A DNA stretch of 64,000 nt from Boesenbergia rotunda (GCA_024364735.1 JAGFNQ010004023.1:114789-178788); one strand, 5' to 3'; counted from the stretch's first letter, positions 1 to 11,998 are shown. Program-made: numbers and translations. The notes: a model not told the origin generated them from the letters alone.

Positions 1-943
1 AAGGTTTGATAAAAAAAAACCCTTCTCTTGGACCCCTTACAAGGGGTGGCCGAAACCTTCATCAAGGGCAAACCCTAGGTTTTGTTCTTGACACCATGAA
101 GAAAAATCCACCTACATGTATTCCCTAAGTCTCTAGGTCTTCCCATGCCTCAAGGAAAGAACCAAAGCCTCCCTTGAGGGTGTTGGCCGAAACATACAAG
201 AAGGAAAACACCCATTTCAAAATCAATCAAAGCATGGCAATCACACAATAACGATTACACTGCAGGCGAGAGGACACTTGCATCCTAGCGCTGGAATTTC
301 ACCTTCTCTTTAAACCGTAGGGTACCCTACACTTGAAGGGTACGTGAAAATCCTTTTCTTCCAAATTTCCTCTAGGGTTCCTTGGACTTGGTAGAGGACA
401 ATGGCACTTGGACTTTCCTTCTTGCAATTGGCCTATGGTTAGAACCCTAGGGTTGGAATTTCGAAAAGGAAGGGGGGAAGGGCTAGGCTCGGCAAGGAAG
501 AAGAAGGGAGGAAGAAGAATGAAAAAAAAAACTTCTTTCTAACTTCCTTCTCTTACTCCTATTTATACACCTCTTGTGAGAAGACATGTCTCTTCATTGC
601 CCCAGCCTTAACAAGCATGTCTCCCCTTCTCCTAACACGAAACACCCATTAGAGCATTTGGTTAGGAAGGAGTTAGTGCAAGTGATAGGTTCAAGGTTCG
701 ATCCTTGCTTCCTCCACTTTGCACTTTCTTTTTATCACCTCTTACTAATTCATTTCCAAGCCCAATAAACCAAGCCCAATATACATTTCATGAATATAAT
801 ATTTCATACATTCATGACATTTCATTAATAAAAATAGTTTCATGATATTTCATAGAATGTGATTGCATGAAATTTATATCATTTCATTATAAACTTTTTT
901 TCATACGTCGTCATGATATTACATTAAAATTTGGGGTGTTACA
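1..943 (-). repeat. Tekay-like gypsy LTR, left part cut by window edge
   Basis: The segment ends in GGGGTGTTACA at 943 and shares long blocks with the complete solo LTR at 45554-48613, for example the tract around 255-360 (CTGCAGGCGAG, GGTACCCTACACTTGAAGGG). The minus strand carries a TATA box (TATAAATAGG, complement of 558-567), so the LTR is minus-oriented with its 5' end at 943. A tRNA-like pair of boxes lies upstream of the TATA box at 650-704. No second end or target duplication is visible, so solo LTR versus part of an element cannot be decided. The short ORF at 586-768 overlaps this control region and is not a gene. Confidence 0.75.
650..704 (+). other. tRNA-like A/B-box module in the LTR at 1-943
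   Basis: A-box-like TAGAGCATTTGG at 650-661 and B box GTTCGATCC at 696-704, on the strand opposite to LTR transcription, about 85-140 bases upstream of the TATA box. Confidence 0.5.
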
Positions 944-1880
944 TGAAACTAATCACTTCAACTTGGAGGACAAAGCTATTAGTGAAGTGCTAGCATGAAT
1001 TAAGAAAAAATTTCAGCAATGAATGCAGCAAATCAGAAATGAGCTTAGTGCAGAATTCGAATGCAAGAATTCAAAACATGGAAGCAGAAATGAAGCACCA
1101 AACCAATTGCAGGAATAGAGACTGGAATTCAGAAACTAACTGATATTAAACAAACTAATTCCAAGCACATTCGCATACTCAAAGGTATGATTAACTTCAG
1201 GACTCAACTCAAGACAAACAGATTGCAAGCAAGCTGAAAACTTCAGAGAAAAGTTACATGCAGAGATGGAAGTTGATACAAAACTTCAGAATTTATATGC
1301 TGAAGTGTTTCAGAACACCCCGACTAAAACACAAGCTGAAATCAATCAGTTTATGGGGGCTTCGTTTGATCCACAATTCAGAAGCTATGGCATTAATTCA
1401 CAGTAAGAACTGACCTAGCCAGAAAATAAGCAAATGCAAAAGATGAAGGCAGAATTTCAGAATCTATATGCAGAAATGCAACAACCAATTAAAGTAGTGT
1501 TCACTATGCAGAAATGCAGAGTCAATCAACCAACTGAAATCGAATACTTAAATCTAACTTCAGAAAGAATTCAAAATAGCTAAAGCTTCACTTGAAACGA
1601 ACTTCAGAAACTGGTAACTAAAACTTGCAGGAATGACAACAAAAGTTTAGAAATGAAACTGAATATTTTTTCAGAAATGAATTGATACGCAACAGGTAAT
1701 TAAATGCAAGCAAATTTAAATCAAAAGTAGTGTTCACTAAACAAGCAACCTACTAATTGACTTGCAGAATTGAAACTAATTGAAGCAAAAACGTTTCAGA
1801 AGATTAAACTGAAACAGTTGATACAAAATTTAGAAATTGACTTGATTTGCAGAAATCAAAACTACACTAATAGTAGAAAT
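944..1880. other. Unassigned AT-rich stretch rich in CAGAAATG-like words
   Basis: No convincing ORF and no recognisable domain. The stretch is unusual in repeating short words such as TTCAGAA, CAGAAATG and GCAGAAAT, without a strict period. It could be decayed noncoding DNA from the interior of a gypsy element, linked to the LTR-like segment to its right. Confidence 0.3.
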
Positions 1881-2808
1881 TCACTAAAAAACTATCATCA
1901 ATCCCTTCTCCTAGCTCAAGAACTCCTTGCCGTCACACAAGGGTGAGCTTCGAACCCGTAAACTCCACAAATCATTGGGAAAACACACTCTGCTAATCAA
2001 TCCAACTCAGCTCTGTTTTTGGGCAATTTAGAGTTGGATTCTTCACTTCAAGTTCTTCCCGTCGATCTAGAACTTGCTCTAAGATCGGAATTAATGTGGT
2101 CACGCCTTCGGATGAAGAAATCTGCTGAAGAAAACGAAGAATAGTGGAAGGAAATGAGCTGCGGCGAGAAAGACGTGACAATCTGCAATGGGGAGAAATT
2201 AAGTTTATATACTTTAAAACCAACGGCTGAGATTGTTTTGGATGAATCTAACGGTCGATCTTTGTCCGATCTGAATCAAACTTTGATGATGTTGATCAAG
2301 GGTCAAGATCTACCTCCCAGTAGCTCAGATCTTCCAAATTTGCAACGGATGGCCCAGATCAACCAAATCTTTGAATGGACAGTCTAGAGCACTCTGAGCT
2401 TGATCGAACGGTTGAATGATCTCTGATTTGGATGAAAATCTCAGATCATGACCTCAGTGCTTGATCAGCCTTAACCCTAGCTCGGATTTCCTCAGAAGTT
2501 CCCAGATGGCTCAGATCTAGCCGTTTTCGAATCGGACGGCCCAAATTTGTCTGAAGCTTGATCACTCGATCCGGATCCACTTCTGACTCAAATCTGACCC
2601 AGCATAACCTAGGTCCATGATCCTTTCATGCCTACAAAAATAGATCAACAATTTAGTGGCAAAATAATTCAAATATATCAAGATTTGCAATTAAGTCCAA
2701 AATAGTAGTAATTCCTAGAACCTAGCATAAATGCAAGATTAAGCAATTAAAATATGGGTCACACATGGATTTAATAACCTGAAATGATCAACAAAATAAC
2801 ACTTATCA
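1881..2808 (-). repeat. Possible LTR of an unidentified gypsy element, minus orientation
   Basis: The right end reads, on the minus strand, TGATAAGTGTTATTTTG, which resembles the LTR start of several plant gypsy families. A minus-strand TATA-like stretch (TATATAAAC) lies at about 2204-2213, roughly 600 bases inside. The right end abuts the truncated Angela-type LTR exactly at 2808/2809. The left boundary is not defined. The two overlapping ORFs of 76-77 codons (1993-2223 minus, 2154-2387 plus) match nothing I know. The LTR reading is inference. Confidence 0.35.
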
Positions 2809-4499
2809 ATATGTCAGTGAAGTTCTTACTGCAGCTTAAGTGCGATGTTCCTTTGACTTGTGGTGTTCAAGTCATCTTGGTCATGGAGACTTATACTTTG
2901 ACATCTTAAGCATGCATCTCCAAGGAGGTGTGGACCCGGGATGATTAGGTATAAGCCGAAGTGCCCGAAGATGTTTGAATAGCCTACAAAGAATTCACCA
3001 CTCCTTGCGAGGAGATGTATACCCAAGGCCTATCGTCAGATTGTTACTCGAAGCCTCTGGCCAGAGCATGACATGTTCAGAGTATGAATCTCTTAAATAC
3101 ATGAGAGTAATTAAAATCCGTAGGACGAGAAAACGTTACTTGGGCTAGGTGTGACGTAGTCAGCCTAGTGGGGACTGACACACATAGACCATGCTCTGAA
3201 CCAAGTGGGTATAAGATGGTGAGGGAATGGGGCACGATTCATTATAGCTGTTGAAGGGTTTCAGAATTGTTTCTGAGGTCAACCGTTGATCTTTCAATTA
3301 ATTGGGGATCATGATGTACTACTAGGTGTCACTCATGATCGTTCTATAATTAATTGATTAATTATAGACGACCAATATAAATCGAAAGCCTATTTAGTCA
3401 CACTCACTACGAGTAATCCGAGGGATTTAAAATGAGTTGAAAATTAGATTTTCCAATCAAGAGAGATTAAGTTTGGTTGAGCCAAACGATAAGTCGAATC
3501 TGAATTTTTCAGAGATGCATCAGAAGCGTAAAATGGCTAAGTCTTTTGAAGACTTAATAGATGAATTAAATAAGTTTAATTCATTGGGGATTAGCTTGGA
3601 TGGGCCGACCAAAGAGGGCCTCCATCCTCTTTGCTTGGCCGGCCACATCAAAGGGAGAGAACCAAGTTTTTGGTTTAATTTATAAAATAAACCAAGTGTG
3701 GTTTATTTTACAAAATTATGGATGATATAAATTTTTATATAATAAACCAAGGTTTGGTTTATTTTTCATGGAAATTAAAATGAACCATGGATTGGTTTAT
3801 TTTATAAAATCAATCATGGATTGATTTACCATGATAAGGAAATTTATTCCATAGGAGAGAAGATTTTTATCATGAATTAAAATATGATTTTAACCATGAT
3901 ATAAAATCAAACATGGCATGATGGAATAAGTTATTCCATATTTGAGTGGCTTGATGGTTGAGAGGCCACTATATAAAGGACCCAAGGCAAGGCTTGGGTG
4001 GGTGAAAATTATAGAGATGAAGGCATAGACTCTCTCCCTCTCTTTTCTCTCCTTCTCTTCTCCCCTTCTTGCCGTGCGCCAACCAACCCCAAGAAGGAGC
4101 ACCAGCCGGCCATCCTTTTGTGGTTAGTCTTCCGACTTCTCTCTCGTTTTTCTCGTCGCGTTCTCGGAGAATCTAGTAGTTCTCGAGAACACGAAACTCG
4201 TGGCTTTGCGAAGTCATCCCGAAGATACTCAGCATGGACGCGAATTGAGGCGGAGCTTCCAAGGGACGCTTACGGTTGGATCTCGTCCCTTCCTTCGAGT
4301 TACGCCAGGTAATATGTAAATTAGTTTACGTTTTTGCAAAAATTTTAAATATATGATCATGTCTACACAAGATAAAATTGCATGCTTAGATGTGTGGTTA
4401 ATGATTTAGAGAAATTATTTATGCTAAACCTTCCGCTGCACGTAATTAATTTTAAAATTACGAACTCGCATCCATGCCAACATGCACCCGGTCCCAACA
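2809..4499 (+). repeat. Truncated Angela-type LTR, related to element D
   Basis: It aligns by eye along nearly its whole length with both LTRs of element D (from about 52765 and about 59690 onward) and ends in the same CACCCGGTCCCAACA. The first roughly 420 bases of the D LTR are missing. A TATA box (TATATAAAGG) lies at 3970-3979. It keeps the block at about 4200-4290 that the 5' LTR of D has lost. No primer-binding site follows, so this is an LTR remnant or a truncated solo LTR. The ORFs at 3437-3685 and 3998-4312 lie inside LTR sequence. Confidence 0.8.
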
Positions 4500-5332
4500 T
4501 TTAGGTCCTTCATTTTCTCGCGGGTCAGCGAGATCAATTTGTAGGACTTTGTATGACTTCGGGTTCCGACGCGGTGCCAATTTGGCTCCCCCATTGTAGC
4601 CCCGCCGAGATATCCCCTGGTCTCCTTTGACTTTAGCTACTTGGTCACCAACCGAAAATTTGATCTTCTGATGGTAGACAAAGACAACAACCTGGAATAT
4701 ACTGAGCGCTCAACGTCCCAAGATGGCATTGTAGGACGAGAGAGCATCCAAGACCAGGAAGGGAGTCCTCCGAGTTCTCTCCAATGTGTCGCCGCCCAAC
4801 GACAATGATAGGGTAATTTGTTCTATCGACTGTACTCAGTATCCGGCAAAGTCGAAGAGCGGGGTTGAAACAGGAAGCAGCTCATCTTCATCAATCTGCA
4901 TCATATCCAAAGCAACCTTGTATAGGATGTTCACCGAACTACCTGTATCCGCAAAGACACGCTCGACTTCATAATTTGCGATACGTGCAAGAATTACTAG
5001 GGCATCCTCGTGGGGGCCTTCTGTGTCCTCCAGATCTTCTGGGCTGAAGGAGATTAGGGGGTAGTTCCCCAATCTTTGAGTGCAAGCCTTCCCCACACGG
5101 TTGGGGTTCCCTCTAGTAGGACCTCCGGGGAGCACTGGGATCTCCTCTTGCCCATAAGCCCCCCGCCATGAGGCGGTTGGATCCATTCGTTGCTGTTGGA
5201 GCGCCCCTTTGATGGCACTAGCCATCAAGCAATCTAGTTCCTCTTTCATCAAGATAATGGATTGTCCCGCCGGCTCTGCCATCGATGCTCTTTTTGGTGA
5301 TTTACTGGATTCCCACAGATGGCGCCAAACTA
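4500..5332 (-). pseudogene. Tat-like gypsy remnant: gag stub joined to retropepsin
   Basis: On the minus strand the reading starts next to a TTTGGCGCCATCTGTGGG motif, typical of the primer-site region of Tat-type gypsy elements. It gives a short gag N-terminus (MAEPAGQSI...) and then jumps into an aspartic protease region: catalytic motif FADTGSSVNILY, then the GGDTLERTRRTPFLVLDA and SYNAILGR motifs. Stops interrupt the distal part (for example near 4836). Most of gag is missing between stub and protease, so the copy is internally deleted. RT, RNase H and integrase are absent because the sequence ends at the Angela-type LTR at 4499. It belongs with the LTR halves at 5333-5605 and 15155-15619. 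Confidence 0.7.
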
Positions 5333-5605
5333 GTTCTTGAAGGAATCGACATCGACGACCAATCACTAGGGTTCAACCCACGTGGATGCTGGCGCAAGAG
5401 GAAGAATTCTCACCCTGCGAGATTAACATGCGCGTTAATGGGAACACGCCAGAGGTTGTCTGGCGGATCCCACTCCAACGCTCAAGTTAGTGCCTTAGTA
5501 TAGGAGATGGAAGAAAGCAAGGGGAAGATGCTTAAGTTAGAAAGTACGCCACCCCCTTACCGGAGGGGTTGAAGTACCTTTTATAACTGAGGTGGCAGTC
5601 ATACG
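5333..5605 (-). repeat. Tat-like gypsy 5' LTR, proximal part (split by element E)
   Basis: This lies between the primer-site motif of the Tat-like remnant and element E. The other part continues at 15155 after the duplicated ATACG. The inner boundary at about 5333 is approximate because no clear CA end is visible. Confidence 0.6.
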
Positions 5606-6903
5606 TGTTGGATCGAGAAAAATGATAGAGGGGGGGGGGGGTGAATATCATTAAAACTTTTTCGGATTAAGAAAAGAGTAAATGCAGCGGAAACAAATCA
5701 ATCACACAGGAACACAAGTAGATTTGTACTTGGTTCGGAGTCGCGGTCGGCTCCTACTCCAAGGCCCACGGTCCTTGACCGTTTACTTTGGGCAATTCTA
5801 TAATCGCGTAAAAGGTTTACAAGTTTAAGTACAAGAATATCTCAGTAAATGAAAATAGCTATATTTTTCGTTACCGACGCCTGATATGGATCGTATTTCG
5901 GAGCAAAGGGTCGTCGTCAGCGCTGGAATCTCGAAGTCGGAGTTTGTCGGGGCGTAGCGCTTGAATGAAAAGCTTTGGAGCGTTAGAAAGTGGTTGTGTT
6001 GAAGCCTTGGGGTCGAGCACCCTTTTATAGTGCTCCTGGGGCGCCTGATTCGCTGGGGGCGCCTTACACATGCCTTCAGCAGCGAGAACCTCCATCCGCA
6101 GCTCGGTCAATGCTTATCCCCTTTGATTCGGTCCCTGGTCTGACTGGGCCGCCCGGGACCTCTTGGGCGCCTAGCTTGACCTCATCTAATGGCTTCGTGG
6201 TAGATTTGCTTCGATGGTTTGTTTGACTTTGATATTGGGCGCTTGGGACCTCCGGGGTGCCTAGCCCAGTGTGGTTTCGAAGTGTTTTTGCTTCCTTTCT
6301 GTTTTCGCTTTGACCTTAGGCTCCCGGGACCTCCCGGGCTCCTAGCCCAGTTGGCGTTCTCAGCTGCAGCAACACATTCTTTTGGTTCCTGCAACCAAGG
6401 TTAGTTCCAAAACATACAAAGAAAGAATATTAGTCAATATTTACAGCCATAGCTGTCTTGGTTCTGACTTCAGGTCTCCCAAATGGAACCCTAGGTTGAA
6501 CCGACGCCTACTGTTCCCTCGACGGGGAATGCGTCCTCACCTACTCCTCTTAGGAGAGTTTACCTTTTGCCAACATGCTCCTCCGGTTGGACTTTTGCCC
6601 AATTCCTCTGACCAGGTCTTCATGCCCAACTTCAGGTCAGGTCTTCGGTGCCCAGCCCCTTGCCAGGACTTCGTGCCCAGTCCTCGACCAGGACTTCTTT
6701 GCCTGACTTCCAGTCAGGTCTTCTTGCCCAGTCCTTAACCAGGACTTCTTCGCCCAGCCCTTTGCCAGGACTTCTTGCCTAGTGCACCTAGGACTTCTTC
6801 CTGCACACTCAGTGAACAAGTTAGACAACAATAGCATCTTAACTTCTGAACCCTTTGCCATTATCAAAACCCATGTTTGACTTAGGTGCTGCCTGCACCA
6901 ACA
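5606..6903 (-). repeat. 3' LTR of SIRE element E
   Basis: Runs from TGTTGGATCGAG to CCTGCACCAACA, 1298 bases. The minus-strand TATA box (TATAAAAG) is the complement of 6022-6029. A GC-rich set of CGCCCGGGA / TCCCGGGCG palindromic blocks lies at about 6140-6350, and a degenerate minisatellite built on ACCAGGACTTC / GGTCAGGTCTTC lies at about 6605-6790. The polypurine tract follows at 6904-6918 (minus strand). Confidence 0.9.
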
Positions 6904-8180
6904 ATCTCCTCTTTTTCGATTTATGGCAACCCGGTTCAAAAGTTAAGTTAAACAAAAATAGGTAAAGTATTAGTTTTAATTTCCTCCCCTAGAAGAAATC
7001 TCCCCCTGAGTTTTTCAAATATTCATGGGGGTTTTGAAAAAATTTCTAAGTTTTTGTTTCTAAAATTGAAAAAGTTTTTCAAGTTTTCAACACTTAGAAA
7101 ATTTTCAAGAAGTTAGAACAAAAATTTTCCAAAATATTTTGAGTTGGACACTTAGAAAATTTTTCAACACATCTAGCTTTTAGCACTTAGAAAATATTCA
7201 GGAGAATTTTGAAATTAACACTTAGAAAAATTTTTCACAAAAAAATTTAGAGTAAGTAATTAAAATTTTTGTCAGCAATTTTAAGTTAAGTACTTAAAAT
7301 ACTTTTCAAAACACTTTGTTTTTGTACTTTAGAAAAATTTTCTAAATTACTTTTGAATTTTTAACCCTTAGTAAATTTTCAAACAGTTTTAATACTTTTT
7401 GAAAAAATTTTCAAGCAAAATTTTGAATTTATAACTTAGAAAAATTTTTAGAGAAATTTTTAGAGTAAGTACTTAGAATATTAATTTTGAAAAAGAACTT
7501 AAGTACTTAGAGAACTTTACTTTTTGAAAAAGGAGATAAAAGTTTTGAAAAAATTTAATTTGAAAAAAAATTTAAATTTTAAAACCCCTTCTTTTCTCTC
7601 CTTTCCAATCTCTCCCCCTTTGCCATATATCAAAAAATATAGCAAAAAAACTGAGTAATAAAAGTAAGGTGATGTACTGAACCAATTCAAAGTATAAACT
7701 GGACTAAATCAATTTAAATTTTCTCTTTCGGGTCCTGTTTAACCCAGTTAGCTACTTACTAACTGCTATAAATAGTAGCTTTTGCTAGGGTTAGTCAAGT
7801 TAAGTGTTATGATCAAGTTAGATTTTCTAAGCTTGACACTTAACCTGATTACTGTTTAATTGGTATTTATTGCCCCAATTACTGTAGATGGACTGACTTA
7901 AAGCATCTTGAATCAAGGCATAGACCTAAGCATCTCAACCCAGTCTAGGTTATCAATCAAAAGTACCCTAAGGTGCTTGTGAGATGCTAGCTTCTAGATC
8001 TATAGGTGGATGCAGTTCTAAGGTTAGGGCCTAAGCTAAGTCCATTTGCAAAAATGCCCTAGTTTTGAAGGAGGTAAGTTTTGAAAAAAAACTATGTCAC
8101 AAAATTAATTAAACAATTTTTCAAATGAAATAAGATAAGAAATAAAATAGTTTTTTAAAAAAAAACATAAATAGAGCAGT
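6904..8180 (-). other. AT-rich noncoding 3' region of element E
   Basis: No ORF of note. Long T/A-rich stretches repeat the words ACTTAGAAAA and TTTTGAAAA; nearer pol the sequence is less biased. The same kind of region occurs in elements A (50363-51753), B (31178-32294) and F (about 18900-20244), so it is a family trait. SIRE elements in some plants carry an envelope-like ORF here; none is visible. Confidence 0.75.
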
Positions 8181-10171
8181 CCTATTCTACCAAGCATAAC
8201 CCTAACTACCTTCTTAGTGAGCTGAACTTAGACTCAGGTAAGGGTTTGGTGAAGATATCAGCTAAGTTAGATTTTGAGTCTACATGCTTACGGACTATCT
8301 CACCCCTGGCTACATGATCTCTTACGAAGTGGTGTTTAACCTCTATGTGTTTAGTTCTAGAGTGTTGGATTGGGTTCCTAGTTAGATTAATTGAACTTAT
8401 ATTATCAATGTAGACTTGGGTTTGGGTGTAGTCAAGCTGGAAGTCCTTAAGAGTGTGCATCATCCATAAGAGTTGTGCTACACACTCTCCTAAAGCAACA
8501 TACTCGGATTCGGTTATAGATACAGCTATGCAGTGTTGCTTTCTACTGCACCATTTGACTACACTATTTCATAAAAGTTGGTAGCTTCCACTGGTACTCT
8601 TTCTATCTAGTTTGCATCCAGCATAGTCAGAATCAGAGTATCCTAACAGGTCAAAAGTTGAGGTCCTAGGATACCAAATCCCTACATTGAGGGTGCCCTT
8701 GATGTATCTAAGTATTCTTTTTAGGGCTGCTAAGTGCGTTTCCTTAGCATAGGTTTGGTATCGAGCACACATTCCTACAACGAAAAGGATATCAGGTCTG
8801 CTGGTTGTAAGGTAAAGTAGACTACCAATCATACTTCGATATAGTTTAAGGTCTACAGGTTTACCTTCAGGGTCACTATCTATTTTTACATTTGTGGCCA
8901 TAGGGGTACATATGCTTTTGGAGTTATCCATTTTAAATTTCTTTATTAACTCCTTAGCATATTTGGATTGATGGACATAATTTCCATCCTTAGTTTGCTT
9001 AATTTATAATCCTAAAAAGAAGTTGAGCTCACCAACTAAGCTCATTTCGAATTCGTTTTCCATTATTTTTACAAATTCTTTTATGAAATTTGAGTTGGTG
9101 GATCCAAAAATTATATCGTCAACATAGATTTGGGCAATAAAGATATCTTTTTCTAAGGTTTTAACAAAAAGAGTTGAGTCAATTTGTCCTTGGTTAAATT
9201 CCTTTGAAATGAGGTAGGTTGATAGGCGTTCATACCATGCCCTAGGTGCTTGTTTTTGTCCATACAGTGCCTTATTGAGTTTGTAAACATGGTCAGGTTT
9301 TTCTAAGTCCTCAAAATTGGGGGGTTGTACTACATAGACCTCTTTTCTGATAAACCCATTCAGAAAGGCGGACTTTACATCCATTTGGTAGAGTTTAAAT
9401 CCTTTATGGGCTGCAAAGGTAGCAACATTCTAATAGACTCATGTCTGACTACTGGAGCATAGGTTTCGTCATAGTCTAACCCTTCGACTTGATTGAACCC
9501 TTTAGCTACTAAGCGGGCTTTATTTCTAACTATTTTCCCTTGGCCATTTAGCTTATTCCTAAACACCCACTTAGTGTCAATAATGGATTTGCCCTCAGGT
9601 TTAGGTACTAGTTCCCAGACTTGGTTCCTTCAAATTGGGCTAACTCTTCTTGCATTGCTATGATCCAATCAGGATCAGGTAAGGCTTCCTCTATAGTCTT
9701 AGGTTCAATTTTTGAAATCAGTGCGATCTGACTAAGATTTCTATAGGAACACCTAGTTCTGACTCCTAAGGTTGGATCACCCACAATTTGATCAGTTGGG
9801 TGACTGAGTCTGGGTTTCTTAGTTCTTCTATTACTTGGTTCAGCCTCAAGTCCGACTAGATGGTTCGGTTTAGTATTTGGTTCAACTACTTGGGTTGGTT
9901 TAATTATTGGTTCAATTGACTCAGTAGTTGGTTCAATAGTTAGTTCATTTAGAGGTTCAAGTAGTGGTTCAATTGATGGTTCAATAATTTGTTCATTATC
10001 TTCATGATCAATATTTGATGAATTTAGATCTGGATTATCAGATTTTGAATTAGTTTCCTCATCAAATATTAGATTTGTTATTTCTTCAATTTTGTTAGTT
10101 TGTTTATTGTAGACCCTGGAGGCTCTACTTGTTGTTGAATATCCTAAGAAGACCTGTGGGGTTGACTTAGA
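8181..10171 (-). pseudogene. E pol: reverse transcriptase and RNase H (broken)
   Basis: Copia RT and RNase H read in pieces on the minus strand. The connector lies at about 9640-10170. RT has [19 protein letters not shown] and VKSAFLNGF near 9370-9530, [14 protein letters not shown], and the catalytic IYVDDIIFGSTN at about 9100-9130. Then come GELNFFLGL, MIGSLLYLTTSRPDILF, and RNase H with GYSDSDYAGCKLDRKSTSGS near 8600-8650 and the C-terminal SKSNLADIFTKPLPES near 8230. Breaks occur at about 9400 (frameshift), 9000 (stop), 8570 (stop) and 8200. As DNA it serves only as a decayed copy of the replication enzymes. Confidence 0.9.
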
Positions 10172-11326
10172 CTAGAATTTCCCTAGGTAGTCCTTGGTGT
10201 TTAGGATATGTTCATTGCACCCAAAGACCCTTAGGTAGTGTAGGTTTGGAAGTCTATGGTAATATAATTCATAGGGAGTTTTATTATGTCGTTTGTTGAT
10301 TAGGACCCTATTTTGGATATAGCAGGCCATACTAATTGCTTCTGTCCAAAATTGATTAGCTAGATTGAATTCATTGAGCATAGTCCTAGCGGCTTCCTGT
10401 AGGGTTCTATTTTTTCGTTGTACTATCCCATTTTGCTGGGGGGTTCTAGGACATGAGAATTCGTGAATATACCCGTTTATTCTACAAAATTCCTCGAACC
10501 TTTGATTCTCAAACTCTCCCCCGTGATCACTCCTAAGTCTTTTGATTTTGGTATCATTTTGATTTTCAACTATCTTACAAAAATAAATAAACATGTTTAG
10601 GGTTTCATCCTTAGTCTTTTGGAACCTTATCCAAGTAAACCTAGAGTAATCATCTATAATTACTAAGCAGTACCGGTTTTCGCTTAGTGAGTTGGCTCCA
10701 TGTGAATCAAATAGGTCAAAGTGTAGGAGATCAAGTGTGGTTTGAGTTAGGTCCGATTGAATTTGTTTGTGATTAGACTTGGTTTGTTTACCTTGGTTGC
10801 ATGATTCACATATCAAGTTTTCATGGTTCTTAATTTTTGGTATTCCTTTAATTAGACCAAGTTGGGTGATTTTTGAAATTAATCTTAGATTAGTGTGATC
10901 TAATCTCCTATGCAAGAGGTTTGATTCTTCTAACTGAGTTAAGAAGCATTTAGGTACTAAGGGTAGGTTTATAGTGTAAATGTTATTTTTCCTAGTGCCC
11001 TTAAGCATGACTTCTGAGTTTAGCAAATTTCTAATCGGGCAGTCACAGTTGGTAAAGGTAACTACATAACTAGTATCACATAATTGACTTATATTAAGCA
11101 AGTTAAATTTAAAGTTCTCAACCAAGAGTACCTTTTTAATTACAAAATCAGATTTGAGTTCAATGTTACCTAATCCAATGACTTTGAGTGTAGCATTGTT
11201 GCCAAATGCTACTGAGCCTAGGTTCTTGAACTTGAGTTTGGTGAATTTCAATTTGTCTCTAGTCATGTGTCTGGAGCATCCGCTATCCAACATCCATTGG
11301 TCCAAATCTTTATGTTCCTACACATA
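10172..11326 (-). pseudogene. E pol: protease and integrase
   Basis: The longest open stretch in element E (377 codons from the ATG at 11305). It begins with the copia protease motif WMLDSGCSRHMT. The GAG-pre-integrase zinc finger follows (HRRLDHTN ... CESCNQGK), then the integrase core with Asp in LLHFDLFDSHG, Asp in RSDHGGEF and the Glu region NGIVQRKNRTLQE. The family normally has NGIVERK there, so the catalytic Glu appears changed to Gln, which would inactivate integrase. Just upstream of the reading frame the DNA reads TAG then GAACATAAAG (minus strand), a possible splice acceptor at the end of the gag-pol spacer. Confidence 0.88.
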
Positions 11327-11998
11327 ATGAATTTGATGATTTGGATCCAATTAGAATTAAGGATAGCCTAAATTGATTTTCACAACCTAGTCTGTCTCAC
11401 CCAATCTATAGTTATCAATCACGTTAACCTTATGGGTTTTGTGAGACAGGTTTTAATAGAAGTAAAGATTCTATTTTGGAAAACATGATTAATTTTGAAA
11501 AGTTGAATTAATTTTGAAAACCCAATTAATTATGCTTTAATGTATTTTTAAAAAAATGGTTGAATCTAAGATTAATTGAAATCTGTGTTAGATTCAAATC
11601 TGACAATAGTAAAATGAATTTGGTTTTCAATAATCGGCTTCCAGGTCTTGGCGAGGCACTAGGCCTTCTTTGGCCGTAGCATTATTGGATCATCAACCCT
11701 TTCTTTGACAAAGCCTTTTATTGAAAATCCATCTTCAAGTTACTTCTTGAAAGATTTTGGTCTAACTAGTTTGGGTCTTGGATCAGTAGCTTCGGCTAGT
11801 TCCACCAAAATGGCTTCCCTAACGTACTATCATCTCACCTCTATCCAATACTATGTTATTCAAATTTTAGTTAATCATTTTAGTCCTTAAACTAACTAGT
11901 CCTAGGTCTAAGCATGATAATTTGCAGAAAATAAATAAACAAGCAAGCATGCAATTTTAAAATAAGAAAAGAATTTATCTAACTATAAAAATTATTTT
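11327..11998 (-). other. Conserved gag-pol spacer of element E
   Basis: About 670 bases without sense coding potential, also present in A (43505-44180), in B (split, 35417-35980 and 38254-38390) and, diverged, in F (about 18340-18760). A 61-codon ORF antisense to the element (11705-11890, plus strand) is matched by an equally long ORF in A (43612-43797), while B has stops in it. Whether the spacer is an intron, an RNA signal or decayed coding sequence is open. Confidence 0.6.

Noticed and set aside
1993..2387. Host gene exon suggested by overlapping ORFs of 76 and 77 codons
   Set aside because: No homology recognised, both strands open, and the segment ends in an LTR-like terminus.
6904..8180. 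Envelope-like ORF downstream of SIRE pol
   Set aside because: None of the 3' regions of E, B or A has an ORF beyond background or any transmembrane-like pattern.
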